Program-made: the position numbers and the translations under genes
Notes under the pieces: model-generated
The model's input: only the letters and a program-made list of their open reading frames with translations
Told to the model about the DNA's origin: nothing
The model's database searches: none
In this document: piece after piece, positions 50,440-60,004 of the stretch
Position numbering within the stretch: position 1 is the first letter of the stretch
How the letters are laid out: every line of letters begins with the position of its first letter
NCBI RefSeq assembly: GCF_019511445.1
Contig: NZ_JAEUAN010000019.1
Location: 1-64,000 of the forward strand
Source: Aliirhizobium wenxiniae
Lineage (GTDB): Bacteria; Pseudomonadota; Alphaproteobacteria; Rhizobiales; Rhizobiaceae
Length of the DNA: 64,000 nucleotides
Reading direction: 5' to 3'

Positions 50440-50622
50440 CGTTGAGCTTTATCGCCGGGACACGCGGATTGGAAGTCTCCGAAATCCGCGGCGATTTTAC
50501 AACCATTCGTCTCTTGAACAGGACGGCATTCTTGGCTCCCATCCATCTTGAGGTCGCTCTTACCGCACCCTCGCAAACCTCTGAATTAAAGCACCTTGTT
50601 TCATGCCTTTAGGAGCAATCAC

Positions 50623-50910
50623 ATGATTGAAGCTATTTTTGCCTTTCGCGCCAAGCCAGGCAAGGAAGACCAGCTTCGCGAAGCGACACTGGCGATCGTC
50701 GAGCCGACACGACGCGAGGAAGGCTGCATACAGTTCGTCGTCCTTGAGGACGTAAACGCGCCCGGCACCTTCTTCATTCGCGAAACCTGGCGGGATCAGG
50801 CTGCCCTGGATGAGCATTTCGCCCAGCCTTACCTGAGGGCGCTCGGTGAAATTCACAAGGAAACCCTGGCCGATCCGCTCAAGCAGCACATTCTCAAGGT
50901 CTATGAGTGA
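50623..50910 (+). CDS. Antibiotic biosynthesis monooxygenase-type protein
   Basis: A 95-residue ABM-domain protein of the dimeric alpha/beta barrel type. MIEAIFAFRAKPGKEDQLRE and GTFFIRETWRDQAALDEHF are its marks. Relatives are quinol monooxygenases or haem-degrading enzymes; substrate unknown. AGGAG lies seven bases before the ATG. Confidence 0.85.
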   Translation: MIEAIFAFRAKPGKEDQLREATLAIVEPTRREEGCIQFVVLEDVNAPGTFFIRETWRDQAALDEHFAQPYLRALGEIHKETLADPLKQHILKVYE

Positions 50911-50936
50911 GCGAGGAAATCCGGCTGACAGGCAAT

Positions 50937-50957
50937 GGGGCGGAATGTCTCCGCCCC
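50937..50957. terminator. Hairpin between convergent monooxygenase and Mop genes
   Basis: GGGGCGGA and TCCGCCCC form a perfect 8-bp stem with loop ATGTC, followed by GAAAAAT. It sits midway between two convergent stop codons and can serve both directions. Confidence 0.55.
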
Positions 50958-50968
50958 GAAAAATATGC

Positions 50969-51178
50969 TCAGTCGATGGCGACCATCACGTCCGAAGCCT
51001 TGATCACCGCATAGGCGTCGGAGCCGACAGCAAGCTCCAGTTCGTCAACCGCCTCGTTGGTGATCGAGGAGGTTACGATCAGGCCATTGCCGAGATCGAT
51101 CCGAACATGCGCGGTGGTTGCGCCCTTCTTGACGTCGACGACCTTGCCCTTGAAGCGATTGCGCGCGCTGATCTTCAC
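50969..51178 (-). CDS. Molbindin-like TOBE (Mop) protein
   Basis: A 69-residue single TOBE/Mop domain starting at a GTG with AGGAGA before it. MKISARNRFKGKVVDVKKGA and SITNEAVDELELAVGSDAYA are the pattern. Such proteins store molybdate or tungstate in the cytosol. No modABC or moa genes lie near, so it acts alone. Confidence 0.88.
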   Translation of the reverse strand: MKISARNRFKGKVVDVKKGATTAHVRIDLGNGLIVTSSITNEAVDELELAVGSDAYAVIKASDVMVAID

Positions 51179-51255
51179 CGTGGTTCTCCTGTGCTGGATT
51201 GATTTGCCGCCAAACAATCCGGCAGGAGGTGTCCTGTCAAGCGGCCTGGGCGGCG

Positions 51256-52635
51256 TCAATCCGTCGTCAGGTCTTTCAGGAAGTCGTCGCACCAGCGGTT
51301 GATGTCATATTCGAGCAGGTGGTTCATCATCTTCTCCCAGCGCTGCTTGCGTTCGTCGAGAGACATGCTGAGGCCGCGCGCGATGGCATGGGCCGTACCC
51401 TCGATATCATAAGGGTTGACCAGCAATGCGCCGGTCAGTTCGCGGGCAGCGCCGGCAAAGCGTGAGAGCACCAGAACGCCGGGATCTTCCGGGTCCTGCG
51501 CCGCGACATATTCCTTGGCGACAAGGTTCATGCCGTCACGTAGAGGCGTGACGAGGCCGATCTTCGCCAGCCGATAGAGGCCGGCCAGCAGCGGCCGGGG
51601 CACCGAGCGGTTCACATAGCGGATCGGCGTCCAGTCGACCTGACCGAGAGCGCCGTTGACGCGACCGGCCTGTTCGGCGACTGTCCGCTGCATCTGCTCG
51701 TATTCCGGAACCTCGGAACGCGATTTCGGCGTGACCTGCAGATAGGTCACCTTGTTCTGGTAAGCGGGGTTCAACCGCACGAATTGCTCGAACGCATCGA
51801 TACGTTGCGTAATGCCCTTGGAATAATCCAGCCGGTCCACGCCGATGATCAGATCACGGCCCTCGATGCTTTCCTTCGCCTTCTTCACCATCGCATTGCG
51901 CGAGGCCTTCACCGCATATTTTGAAAAGGCCTCGGTTTCGATCGAGATCGGGTAGGCTCCGCCCTTGAAGCTCCGCCCATAGGTGGAGAATTTCTTGCCG
52001 CCCTCGAGCCGCTCGCCAATTCCTTCGCGCACCAGTCCACCGCCGAAATTGTCGAGGTCGTAATCGGTATGGAAGCCGACGAGATCATATTGCGAAAGCC
52101 CGCGCATGATCTGTTCATGCACCGGCATGGCAAACAGCACATCGGCAGGCGGCCAGGGGATGTGCAGGAAGAAGCCTATCTTGTTCTTGAACCCCATCTG
52201 CCGAAGTTCTGCCGCGAGCGGGATCAGGTGATAGTCATGCACCCAGATGATGTCGTCTTCTTTCAAGAGAGGTGCCAGCTTGTGGGCAAAGAAGCGATTG
52301 ACGCGGAAATAGCCCGCCATTTCCTTGCGACCATATTCCGCCAGATCCAGCCGGTAGTGGCAGATCGGCCAGAGCACGCGGTTGGCAAAGCCGTGGTAAT
52401 ATTCCTCGACATCGGTATCGGTGAGGTCGGTCAGCGCATAGGTGATATTGCCATGCTCTCGGATATCCATCTTTTCCGGCTCGCGTTCACCGCTTGAATT
52501 GCCGGACCAGCCCATCCAGATGCCGCCGCGTTCTTCGAGTGCGGCCTGCAGGGCAACGGCCAGACCGCCGGCCGGCGCATCGCCAGCCTTTTTCGGAACG
52601 GTGACACGGTTCGAAACGACCACAAGGCGGCTCAA
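51256..52635 (-). CDS. otsA: Trehalose-6-phosphate synthase
   Basis: A 459-residue GT20 glycosyltransferase transferring glucose from UDP-glucose to glucose 6-phosphate. VVSNRV starts it; WMGWSG, WVHDYHLIPLAAELR, FLHIPWPPADVLF and IIGVDRLDYSKGITQR are the family motifs. The start is a TTG at 52635 with GGAAGGA upstream, because the family N-terminus begins just there. It lies 40 bases after otsB. Trehalose is an osmolyte and desiccation protectant. Confidence 0.95.
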   Translation of the reverse strand: MSRLVVVSNRVTVPKKAGDAPAGGLAVALQAALEERGGIWMGWSGNSSGEREPEKMDIREHGNITYALTDLTDTDVEEYYHGFANRVLWPICHYRLDLAEYGRKEMAGYFRVNRFFAHKLAPLLKEDDIIWVHDYHLIPLAAELRQMGFKNKIGFFLHIPWPPADVLFAMPVHEQIMRGLSQYDLVGFHTDYDLDNFGGGLVREGIGERLEGGKKFSTYGRSFKGGAYPISIETEAFSKYAVKASRNAMVKKAKESIEGRDLIIGVDRLDYSKGITQRIDAFEQFVRLNPAYQNKVTYLQVTPKSRSEVPEYEQMQRTVAEQAGRVNGALGQVDWTPIRYVNRSVPRPLLAGLYRLAKIGLVTPLRDGMNLVAKEYVAAQDPEDPGVLVLSRFAGAARELTGALLVNPYDIEGTAHAIARGLSMSLDERKQRWEKMMNHLLEYDINRWCDDFLKDLTTD

Positions 52636-52675
52636 GGCAAATTCCTTCCAATGATGTAGAGCGGCGGCCTGCGCA

Positions 52676-53485
52676 TTATCGCTCCAGGCCTGCCAGAATG
52701 TCGCGAAGCTCGGCAGCGGAGGAGACCAGCATCGCTGCCTGCGTGACGTGGCCGTCAGGCAAGGTTGCCTCGCCGATCCGGATGGACAGGCCGCCAAGCG
52801 CATTGGCGGTTTTGAACATGGCCTCGTCGGTCAGGTCATCGCCTATCGCCACCGGCAATCGGCCTGCAAAACAGGGTTCGTTAAGAAAGCTACGCAGAGC
52901 CTCTCCCTTGCTGGCACGGGCCGGGCGAAGCTCGATCACCATCTTGCCGCGCTGCAACGCAAACTCGCTCCCGGCCTCCGCTGCTGCACGCTCCATCAGC
53001 GCTTCAAGCTCAGCCTGCCGCTCCGGCGCCTGCCGGTAATGCGCACCGATTGCAGCACCCTTGTCTTCGATCAGCACGCCATCCCAACTGGCGGTATCGG
53101 CAAAAAGCCGCGCCTTCAGGATTTCGAATTCGGGCGACACGGTAACACGATCGACGGTGCCGTCTGACATCCGCCGTTCCGCGCCATGAAGGCCAGCCGT
53201 CGGAAACTGATAGGGTGAAAAGAGCCTTTCGGCATAGGGAAGCGCCCGGCCCGTCACCAGCGCCAACGCGCCGCCGAGCTTTTTAGACACCGCATCCAGA
53301 TTGGCCGGCAGATCCTGCGGCACCACAACACCGTCGGGCGTTGCTGCCAGATCGATCAGTGTGCCATCGATATCGAGAAAGAGTGCCCAGCGATCGAAAT
53401 CTCTGAGAAGGCCCGAAACCGTTGTTCCGGATGACGTGAGACCAGAAGAAGATCTGGCTTCACTTAGCTTTGCTTGCTGCGACAT
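52676..53485 (-). CDS. otsB: Trehalose-6-phosphate phosphatase
   Basis: A 269-residue HAD-type phosphatase. The nucleophile motif is LFLDIDGTLIDLA, with TGRALPYAERLF and VAIGDDLTDEAMFKT as later motifs. It removes the phosphate to give trehalose. It is first of the otsBA operon. Confidence 0.95.
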   Translation of the reverse strand: MSQQAKLSEARSSSGLTSSGTTVSGLLRDFDRWALFLDIDGTLIDLAATPDGVVVPQDLPANLDAVSKKLGGALALVTGRALPYAERLFSPYQFPTAGLHGAERRMSDGTVDRVTVSPEFEILKARLFADTASWDGVLIEDKGAAIGAHYRQAPERQAELEALMERAAAEAGSEFALQRGKMVIELRPARASKGEALRSFLNEPCFAGRLPVAIGDDLTDEAMFKTANALGGLSIRIGEATLPDGHVTQAAMLVSSAAELRDILAGLER

Positions 53486-53753
53486 ACAACCTTATCTAGG
53501 CCAGCCTCCGGTATCGACAAGCCTTGCCGCCACGCAATGGCCGCAAATGGGGCGGTCTGTACGATAGCGTTCGGTCATGCATCAAAGCGTGGCCGACACA
53601 CAACAGTCTTAATGTGCGTTGCAAAACGTGAAGTTCCAGCCGTCGCAATTCCGTCATGAATACTGTTAGCTTAACTTTTCATTAGGCGAATAACTCGACC
53701 CTCCTTCCAATGCGCCGCGTTTGGCCGCGATCTCTATCGGAGTGACAAAATCC

Positions 53754-54560
53754 ATGTGCCGTTGGGCTGCCTATCGAGGCGAACCGCTTTATCTGGAAGA
53801 GCTTGTTTCATCACCGGCCCATTCGCTCATAGAGCAGTCCCATTGTGCAACCCGCGCCAAGACGGCGACCAACGGCGACGGTTTCGGCATCGCCTGGTAT
53901 GGCGACAGGCCTGAGCCGGGGCGCTACCGCGATGTTCTACCCGCCTGGTCCGACTGCAACTTGAGAAGCCTCGCGCGCCAGATCCGCTCCTCGCTTTTCC
54001 TTGCCCATGTCCGCGCCGCAACCACGGGTGCCACCCGGCGCGACAACTGTCATCCCTTCGTTCACGGCCACTGGTCCTTCATGCATAATGGCCAGATCGC
54101 CAATTTCGATCGTATCCGCCGCCGCATGGAAAGCATGCTTTCGGATGATCTGTTCAGCGCCCGTACCGGCACGACCGATAGTGAAATGATCTTTCTTCTC
54201 GCGCTGCAATTCGGCCTTGATGCCGATCCGCTAGGCGCAATGGAAAAGGCGGTTGCCACGGTCGAGGCGCTGTCGATGGAAAAATCCGGCGAGGCGCTGG
54301 TGCGCTTCACCGCCTGCTTCTCGGACGGCAAGCAGCTTTATGCCGTGCGTTACGCCACCGACCACAAGCCGCCGACGCTTTATGCAGCCCCGATGGCCGG
54401 CCCGGCGGGTGCCAAAAGCGGCTATTGTCTGGTCTCCGAACCGTTGAACGACGAGGCCGATACTTGGGTGGAAATCCCGGATGGCAGTGCCGTCAAGGTC
54501 TGTCCGGACGGCATGCAGGCGCTGCTGTTCCAGCCGAAACTGCTCGCCGAGGCCGCCTGA
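53754..54560 (+). CDS. Class II glutamine amidotransferase (YafJ/EgtC-like)
   Basis: A 268-residue Ntn-type protein. After Met removal, Cys2 of MCRWAAYRGEPLYLEEL is the N-terminal nucleophile. NGDGFGIAWY, ATTGATRRDNCHPF and FMHNGQIANFDRIRR line the glutaminase site, while TGTTDSEMIFLL closes it. It resembles E. coli YafJ and the EgtC amidohydrolase; no ergothioneine genes are near, so that role is unlikely. The ATG at 53754 is chosen because Cys must be second. Confidence 0.88.
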   Translation: MCRWAAYRGEPLYLEELVSSPAHSLIEQSHCATRAKTATNGDGFGIAWYGDRPEPGRYRDVLPAWSDCNLRSLARQIRSSLFLAHVRAATTGATRRDNCHPFVHGHWSFMHNGQIANFDRIRRRMESMLSDDLFSARTGTTDSEMIFLLALQFGLDADPLGAMEKAVATVEALSMEKSGEALVRFTACFSDGKQLYAVRYATDHKPPTLYAAPMAGPAGAKSGYCLVSEPLNDEADTWVEIPDGSAVKVCPDGMQALLFQPKLLAEAA

Positions 54561-54563
54561 CCG

Positions 54564-54929
54564 TCACGCCACGGGTAGCGTGATCCCGAGCTCCAGCCGC
54601 AGCTTTTTCGTCAGCCCCGCAGCGACCAGCTCGTAGGAGCGGGTTACATAGTGCACCACTTCGTCCTCGGAAAGCGGTGCGCTCGCCCTGATCTCAACCC
54701 ATTTGCGCTTGGCGAAATAGGGGGCTTGGCCGATCCCTTCGAGTGCGGTCAGGATCTCGAAACTTTCCTCTGAACATTTCACCACGATGCGGGCCTCGTC
54801 GCCTTCGCTCAGAAGCGTGAATACCTTGTCGCCCACCTTGGCAACGTGGCTGTCCCACTGATCGACGAAGGTCGTGCCCGGCAATCTCTTCACCAAGGCA
54901 TCGAAGCCTTTGCGGGTAAACAGGCTCAT
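54564..54929 (-). CDS. MmcQ/YjbR-family protein
   Basis: A 121-residue protein with the double-winged YjbR fold: LPGTTFVDQWDSHVAKVGDK, then YFAKRKWVEI and VVHYVTRSYELVAAGLTKK. Function unknown, possibly DNA-binding. It is convergent with the amidotransferase gene and 16 bases after coaBC in the same direction. Confidence 0.88.
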   Translation of the reverse strand: MSLFTRKGFDALVKRLPGTTFVDQWDSHVAKVGDKVFTLLSEGDEARIVVKCSEESFEILTALEGIGQAPYFAKRKWVEIRASAPLSEDEVVHYVTRSYELVAAGLTKKLRLELGITLPVA

Positions 54930-54945
54930 CGGTGTGGCTCCTGTG

Positions 54946-56154
54946 TCAGCTCGGAAGCTTGGACGCGATCAGCGTCGCCAGCCGTCCGGCAACCTCATCC
55001 TTTGCAAGATCGGGCCATTCGTCGATGCCCTGAGCGGAAATGATTTTCACGCTGTTGCGGTTGCCGCCCATCACGCCGGTTTCCGGCGAAACGTCGTTGC
55101 CGACGATCATGTCGGCGCCTTTCCGCTCCAGCTTGGCGCGGCCGTTTTCTTCGACATTCTGCGTTTCGGCCGCAAAGCCGACAACCAGCTTCGGGCGCAT
55201 CGCATGGTGGCCGACGGTTTTCAGGATATCCGGATTTTCCGCCAGCTGTAGCGGGGAAGGGGCCTCGCCCGGCTGTTTCTTGATCTTCTGGTCAGCGGAA
55301 GACACCACGCGCCAGTCGGCGACGGCCGCCACCATGACGGCGATATCTGCGGGCAATTGCGAGGTGACGGCTTGAAGCATCTCGCTTGCCGTCTCCACAT
55401 GAACGGTGGTCACGCCGACAGGGTCGGGGATCGTCACCGGGCCGGAAACCAGTGTAACCTTGGCGCCAAGCTTTGCCAGCGCTGCCGCAATAGCATGTCC
55501 CTGACGGCCGGAAGACCGGTTGGCAATGTAGCGCACCGGGTCGATCGGCTCATGGGTCGGGCCGGAGGTAACGATCGCCGTTCGGCCTTCAAGCGGCTTT
55601 GCGCCCGCATTGAGCAGGTCGATCACCGCGGCTGCGATCTGCAGCGGTTCGGCCATCCGCCCGACACCGGCCTCGTTGCTTTCCGCCATTTCGCCAGCCA
55701 TCGGGCCGATGAAGGAAATGCCGTCACGCTTGAGAACCTCGACATTGCGGCGGGTCGGCGCCGCATCCCACATCTTCGGGTTCATCGCAGGGGCGACGAG
55801 AACCGGCCGGTCGGTGGCAAGCAGGACCGTGCTTGCCAGATCGTCGGCCAGGCCATGCGCCATCTTCGCCATCAGGTTGGCCGTGGCGGGTGCGACGAGA
55901 ACGAGATCGCACTCACGCGCCAGCCTTATGTGCCCGACATCCTGCTCGTCCTCGCGCGAAAACAGTTCCGTGTAGACATGGCCTGAAGACAGCGCGCCGA
56001 CGGCTAGCGGCGTGACGAATTCCTGCGCCGATTTCGTCATCAGCGGCCGCACCTCCGCGCCGCGTTCGCGCAGCCGGCGGATCAGGTCGAGGCTCTTATA
56101 GGCCGCGATGCCGCCCGAGATGATGAGGAGAATACGCTTGCCGGAGAGTTCCAT
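54946..56154 (-). CDS. coaBC: Bifunctional CoaBC (phosphopantothenoylcysteine synthase/decarboxylase)
   Basis: A 402-residue two-domain CoA enzyme. The N-terminal flavin decarboxylase has ILLIISGGIAAYKSLDLIRR, VGHIRLARECDLVLVAPATA with the active His, and VLVAPAMNPKMWDAAPTRRN. The C-terminal synthetase has VTSGPTHEPIDPVRYIANRS. The ATG at 56154 matches relatives; an in-frame ATG at 56169 is also possible. Confidence 0.95.
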   Translation of the reverse strand: MELSGKRILLIISGGIAAYKSLDLIRRLRERGAEVRPLMTKSAQEFVTPLAVGALSSGHVYTELFSREDEQDVGHIRLARECDLVLVAPATANLMAKMAHGLADDLASTVLLATDRPVLVAPAMNPKMWDAAPTRRNVEVLKRDGISFIGPMAGEMAESNEAGVGRMAEPLQIAAAVIDLLNAGAKPLEGRTAIVTSGPTHEPIDPVRYIANRSSGRQGHAIAAALAKLGAKVTLVSGPVTIPDPVGVTTVHVETASEMLQAVTSQLPADIAVMVAAVADWRVVSSADQKIKKQPGEAPSPLQLAENPDILKTVGHHAMRPKLVVGFAAETQNVEENGRAKLERKGADMIVGNDVSPETGVMGGNRNSVKIISAQGIDEWPDLAKDEVAGRLATLIASKLPS

Positions 56155-56420
56155 AGTCTTGCCTGCCATTGAAGTGCCCGGAAGCTAAGACCTTGCCCTC
56201 AAAGTTGCAATCGCCTTTCCAGTTGCGTGGTGAACGGGATTGCGTGCGCTGGGGCTCTGGTTTAGCATTTGTCATGGCCGGATGCGGCCAGCCGCCCGCG
56301 GTATTTTGCCATGGTGAACGCATCCACCGACCATCATCTTCGACCATCCGGCCAATGATGACGAACGGATCAGCAATGCGGGCCCTGATTTGGCCGTTCG
56401 TCCATTGAAAGGATGATGTC

Positions 56421-56975
56421 ATGCGCGATTTCCGCGATGCAAAACTGATGGCAAAAGCCCTGCGCGAGGCGCTTGCCGAACAGAATATCGAACTCTCCCA
56501 CAGCAAGGCGCTGGAACTGGTCTCGGCCCAATTCGGCTATGACGACTGGAACGTTCTTGCCGCAAAGATCGAGGCAGCCGAACCGACAGAGCGAAAAGAC
56601 CCGATCTCCATCCAGCCCGCCATCCCGATCTTCCGCATTTTCGATGTGACGAAGGCGATGGAGTTCTATCGGGATTTCCTAGGCTTTGCCGTGGATTGGG
56701 AACATCGCTTCGCGCCCACTGCACCGCTTTATTGCCAGATGTCGCGCAGTGGCATGCTGATCCATCTCTCCGAACATGCCGGCGACGCCTCGCCTGGCGC
56801 GCGGGTTTTCGTTCCAATGTCGGGGGCCGCTGCATTCCAGAAAGAGCTGATCGGAAAGAACTACCCCTATATGCGCCCGGGATTGGAACAGGCGGACTGG
56901 GGGCTGGAAGTCACGGTCATCGACCCGTTCAGCAATCGCATCACCTTCTGCGAGCGCGAGATAAAGCAAAGCTGA
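56421..56975 (+). CDS. Glyoxalase-superfamily protein with N-terminal extension
   Basis: A 184-residue protein. Residues 1-60 form an N-terminal helical part (LMAKALREALAEQNIELSHS, QFGYDDWNVLAAKIEA) typical of one glyoxalase-related family. Residues 68-180 are a vicinal-oxygen-chelate domain: FRIFDVTKAMEFYRDFLGF and GLEVTVIDPFSNRITFCER. Metal ligands are incomplete compared with glyoxalase I, so a binding or resistance role is possible. Confidence 0.87.
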   Translation: MRDFRDAKLMAKALREALAEQNIELSHSKALELVSAQFGYDDWNVLAAKIEAAEPTERKDPISIQPAIPIFRIFDVTKAMEFYRDFLGFAVDWEHRFAPTAPLYCQMSRSGMLIHLSEHAGDASPGARVFVPMSGAAAFQKELIGKNYPYMRPGLEQADWGLEVTVIDPFSNRITFCEREIKQS

Positions 56976-57857
56976 TCAGTTTGCCTGAACAAGCCCGAAA
57001 AGATTGAGGGCGATCGGGGACCGCTGTTCCTTCATCACGGCGATCCCCAGTCGCGCCACCAGCGGCGGCCCTTCTATCGGCCGAAACACGACGCCATCGA
57101 TTTCGATCTTCGCCAGCGATTTCGGCACGATCGACACGCCGAGCCCAGCCGCGACCAGATTGACGACCGAGGGAATTTGCGGCGCTTCCTGTGTCACCGT
57201 CAGCTCGAAACCGGCTTCCTTGCAGGCCTGCAGGATGTCGGTATAGAGGCTGAGGCCCATATTGCGCGGAAAGATGATGAAGGGCTCGCCGGCAAGGCTT
57301 GAAAGCTTCACGCGGCTTTGTGCCGCAAGCCTGTGGCCGGCGGGAAGCGCCACCAGCATCTGTTCGTCGGCCATGCGTTTCAGCCGCACGTCTTTCGGAT
57401 CTTCCAGCCCCGGCCGGATGAAGGCGACGTCGAGCTCACCCCGATTGAGTTTTTCCATCAGCCAGTTGCTGTTCATCTCGATCAGCGACAGGGCAACCTC
57501 CGGCCATCGCGCCCGAAACTGCCGGATAATGGTCGTCACGGCCGGGTTGAACGTCGCCGAAGCCGTAAACCCGAGTGTCAGGCGTCCCGTTTCGCCACGC
57601 GCGGCCCGTTGAGCGGCCAGTTTTGCGTGGTCGGCGGCGGCAAGCGAGATCCTCGCTTCGGCAAGAAAGGCGATACCCGCTGCCGTGAGTTCCGCGCCAT
57701 GCGCCACCCGGTGAAACAGCTGCGAGCCAATTTCCGTTTCCAGGTCACGGATCTGCTGGCTGAGCGGCGGTTGACCGATGCCGAGTTTTGCCGCTGCTCT
57801 GGTGAAATTCAGTTCTTCCGCGACTGCGACGAAATAACGAAGATGTCGAAGCTCCAT
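56976..57857 (-). CDS. LysR-family transcription regulator
   Basis: A 293-residue regulator. The helix-turn-helix is FTRAAAKLGIGQPPLSQQI, and the effector domain includes GRLTLGFTASATFNPAVTTI and LVAAGLGVSIVPKSLAKI. It is divergent from the MFS gene, 91 bases apart, and probably controls it. The ATG at 57857 was preferred over a TTG two codons earlier. Effector unknown. Confidence 0.92.
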   Translation of the reverse strand: MELRHLRYFVAVAEELNFTRAAAKLGIGQPPLSQQIRDLETEIGSQLFHRVAHGAELTAAGIAFLAEARISLAAADHAKLAAQRAARGETGRLTLGFTASATFNPAVTTIIRQFRARWPEVALSLIEMNSNWLMEKLNRGELDVAFIRPGLEDPKDVRLKRMADEQMLVALPAGHRLAAQSRVKLSSLAGEPFIIFPRNMGLSLYTDILQACKEAGFELTVTQEAPQIPSVVNLVAAGLGVSIVPKSLAKIEIDGVVFRPIEGPPLVARLGIAVMKEQRSPIALNLFGLVQAN

Positions 57858-57948
57858 ATCCAAAACCTATCACGAACGCGTCCTCCATATATTGGACACA
57901 TGAACGCATGCTGGCTAGATTCCGGGCATTCCAGAAGGTCTTTTTGTC

Positions 57949-59265
57949 ATGCCGTCCGCCGCTGCCAGCCGTCCGTTAGATTCCGAAATCGATATCTTAC
58001 AACATACCGATGCCCCGCCTCAGACTGATCCTCCCAAGCAATATCTGACGCGCGGTACGCCAGGCTACCGAAAGGCTAGCCTGGCACTTTTCATGTCCGG
58101 TTACTCGACCTTTGCGCTGCTCTATTGCGTGCAGCCGTTGATGCCGATCTTCGCCGACGAGTTCAAGGTCAGCCCGGCGATGAGTTCGTTGTCGCTGTCG
58201 CTGTCGACAGGCCTGCTTGCAATCGCCATCTTCTGTGCTGCGGCCATCTCCGAACGTTTCGGTCGCCGCAGCCTGATGTTCTGTTCGTTGATGGGCGCCT
58301 CGCTCTGCACGCTCGCCTGCGCCATCATGCCCAGCTGGAACCTCATCCTGGTCATCCGCGCGCTGGAGGGCCTGCTGCTTGGCGGCGTCCCGGCAGTCGC
58401 CATGGCCTATCTGTCGGAAGAGATCGATCCAAAGGGCATCGGCGCCGCAATGGGCCTCTATATTGCCGGCAATGCGCTGGGCGGCATGTCGGGCCGTGTC
58501 TTCACCGGCATTCTTGCCGAGTATCTATCCTGGCGCGTGGCGCTCGCCGTCATCGGCGCTTTCGGCATTGCGGCCGCTATCGGTTTCTTCACCATGCTGC
58601 CGCCGTCGCGCAACTTCAAGCCGCGTCGGTCGAACGCCAGCTATCACGTTTCGGCCTGGCTCGGTCACGTCAGACGAGGTCCGCTGGCGCTGCTCTTTCT
58701 CATCGGCTTTCTGCTGATGGGCTCCTTCGTCACCATCTACAATTATTCAGGCTTCCGGCTGGTGGTCGAACCCTATCACCTCAACCAGACCGAACTCGGC
58801 CTGATCTTCACCGCCTATCTCTGCGGTGTCGGCTCGTCCTGGGTCGGCGGCACGCTGAGCGACCGCTTCGGCCAGTTCCAGGTGATGATGGCTGGCATCA
58901 TTCTGATGTTTGCCGGGCTGATGACCACTCTGGCATCACCGCTCATCCTCATCATCCTCGGCATCGCCATGCTGACGGCGGGCTTCTTCATGGCCCATGC
59001 GGTGGCAAGCGCCCTGATCGGACGCCTGGCGGGAGCCAACAAGGGCCATGCCTCGGCGCTCTACCTGCTGGCCTATTATCTGGGCTCCAGCATCGCCGGT
59101 TCGATCGGCGGCAAGTTCTGGAGCGCCGGTGGCTGGTCGGCGGTCATCACCTTTACCGGCATCATGCTGGCGCTCGCTCTGGTGGCCGGACAGACCTCGT
59201 ATTATCTGAGCCAAAGGAGCCGCTCGGTCAGCTCTTCGCTGCCGGTGCCTGGACCGGCTGAGTAA
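57949..59265 (+). CDS. MFS transporter, probable drug or metabolite exporter
   Basis: A 438-residue major facilitator protein with twelve helices. The loop 2-3 motif is ISERFGRRSLMFCSL and motif C-like segments lie in AGNALGGMSGRVFTG. The N-terminal 45 residues are hydrophilic and Pro-rich. It is close to YnfM-type exporters. The LysR gene is divergent and likely controls it. It overlaps the convergent ClpP-like gene by 38 bases. Confidence 0.9.
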   Translation: MPSAAASRPLDSEIDILQHTDAPPQTDPPKQYLTRGTPGYRKASLALFMSGYSTFALLYCVQPLMPIFADEFKVSPAMSSLSLSLSTGLLAIAIFCAAAISERFGRRSLMFCSLMGASLCTLACAIMPSWNLILVIRALEGLLLGGVPAVAMAYLSEEIDPKGIGAAMGLYIAGNALGGMSGRVFTGILAEYLSWRVALAVIGAFGIAAAIGFFTMLPPSRNFKPRRSNASYHVSAWLGHVRRGPLALLFLIGFLLMGSFVTIYNYSGFRLVVEPYHLNQTELGLIFTAYLCGVGSSWVGGTLSDRFGQFQVMMAGIILMFAGLMTTLASPLILIILGIAMLTAGFFMAHAVASALIGRLAGANKGHASALYLLAYYLGSSIAGSIGGKFWSAGGWSAVITFTGIMLALALVAGQTSYYLSQRSRSVSSSLPVPGPAE

Positions 59266-60004
59266 CGAGCTTGAATTCCGCCATTTCCTTTTCGCTCAGA
59301 TAATAGAGCCGGTCGGGCGGCGTCTCCAGCGCATGCAGCCACAGGCCGGAGCCGATGCCCATCTCTTCCAGATGCCGGGCAACCCGCGCCGTCGTCGATT
59401 GCGCGCTCGACATCGCCTGTTCAGCCGTTGGCCGCTCGCGGCTGCCGTTGAACACCTGATGCACGCCGATAACGGCATCCTTTTCTGCGACACGCTCGGT
59501 GCCGCCGGCAAAGGCGATAGGGCAGGAGGAGGCGCAAAGCCCGCGCGACGCGATCCGGGTCTGCAACCTCTTCTCCCGGATCAGCTTCGACATCGCAATT
59601 GCGTCATCCACCGAACCGCCCGGCGAATTCAGCTGCACGGTCTTCACATACTCCCCACGCGCCTCGATTTCCTGCGCAAACCGGCCCGCCGCACCCGGAT
59701 CGATCGTCCCTTCCGCCATCAGCATCCCGCCGGGTTTGAGGTCGAAGGTCATCGCCTTGCGCAAAACCTCGCTCGGGCTGGCGGGCTCGATCGGCGGCGC
59801 GGCGGGACGCCCGTCGGTCAGGGCCGGCGGTAGCACGGGCTGGTCGTCATGCATCGGGTCGAAACCCGGAAGTTCCGCGTTTGCAGTGGTGATCTCGCGC
59901 ACATCGATCACCAGAAAACTCGCGGATGCGGCCAGAAGCGCATAGAAGACACAGCGCATCAGCACGCCATCGTCGATCCGGCGGATGGCTTCACCGATCG
60001 TCAT
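59228..60004 (-). CDS. ClpP-like periplasmic protein (COG3904 type)
   Basis: A 258-residue protein with one N-terminal membrane anchor (CVFYALLAASASFLVIDV), a Pro-rich linker, and from residue 90 a ClpP/crotonase fold. VQLNSPGGSVDDAIAMSKLI is the oxyanion strand and GLCASSCPIAFAGG carries the likely catalytic Ser. GVHQVF may supply the His. It may be a periplasmic serine peptidase. It overlaps the upstream membrane coiled-coil gene by 14 bases, which suggests both act together. Confidence 0.85.
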   Translation of the reverse strand: MTIGEAIRRIDDGVLMRCVFYALLAASASFLVIDVREITTANAELPGFDPMHDDQPVLPPALTDGRPAAPPIEPASPSEVLRKAMTFDLKPGGMLMAEGTIDPGAAGRFAQEIEARGEYVKTVQLNSPGGSVDDAIAMSKLIREKRLQTRIASRGLCASSCPIAFAGGTERVAEKDAVIGVHQVFNGSRERPTAEQAMSSAQSTTARVARHLEEMGIGSGLWLHALETPPDRLYYLSEKEMAEFKLVTQPVQAPAAKS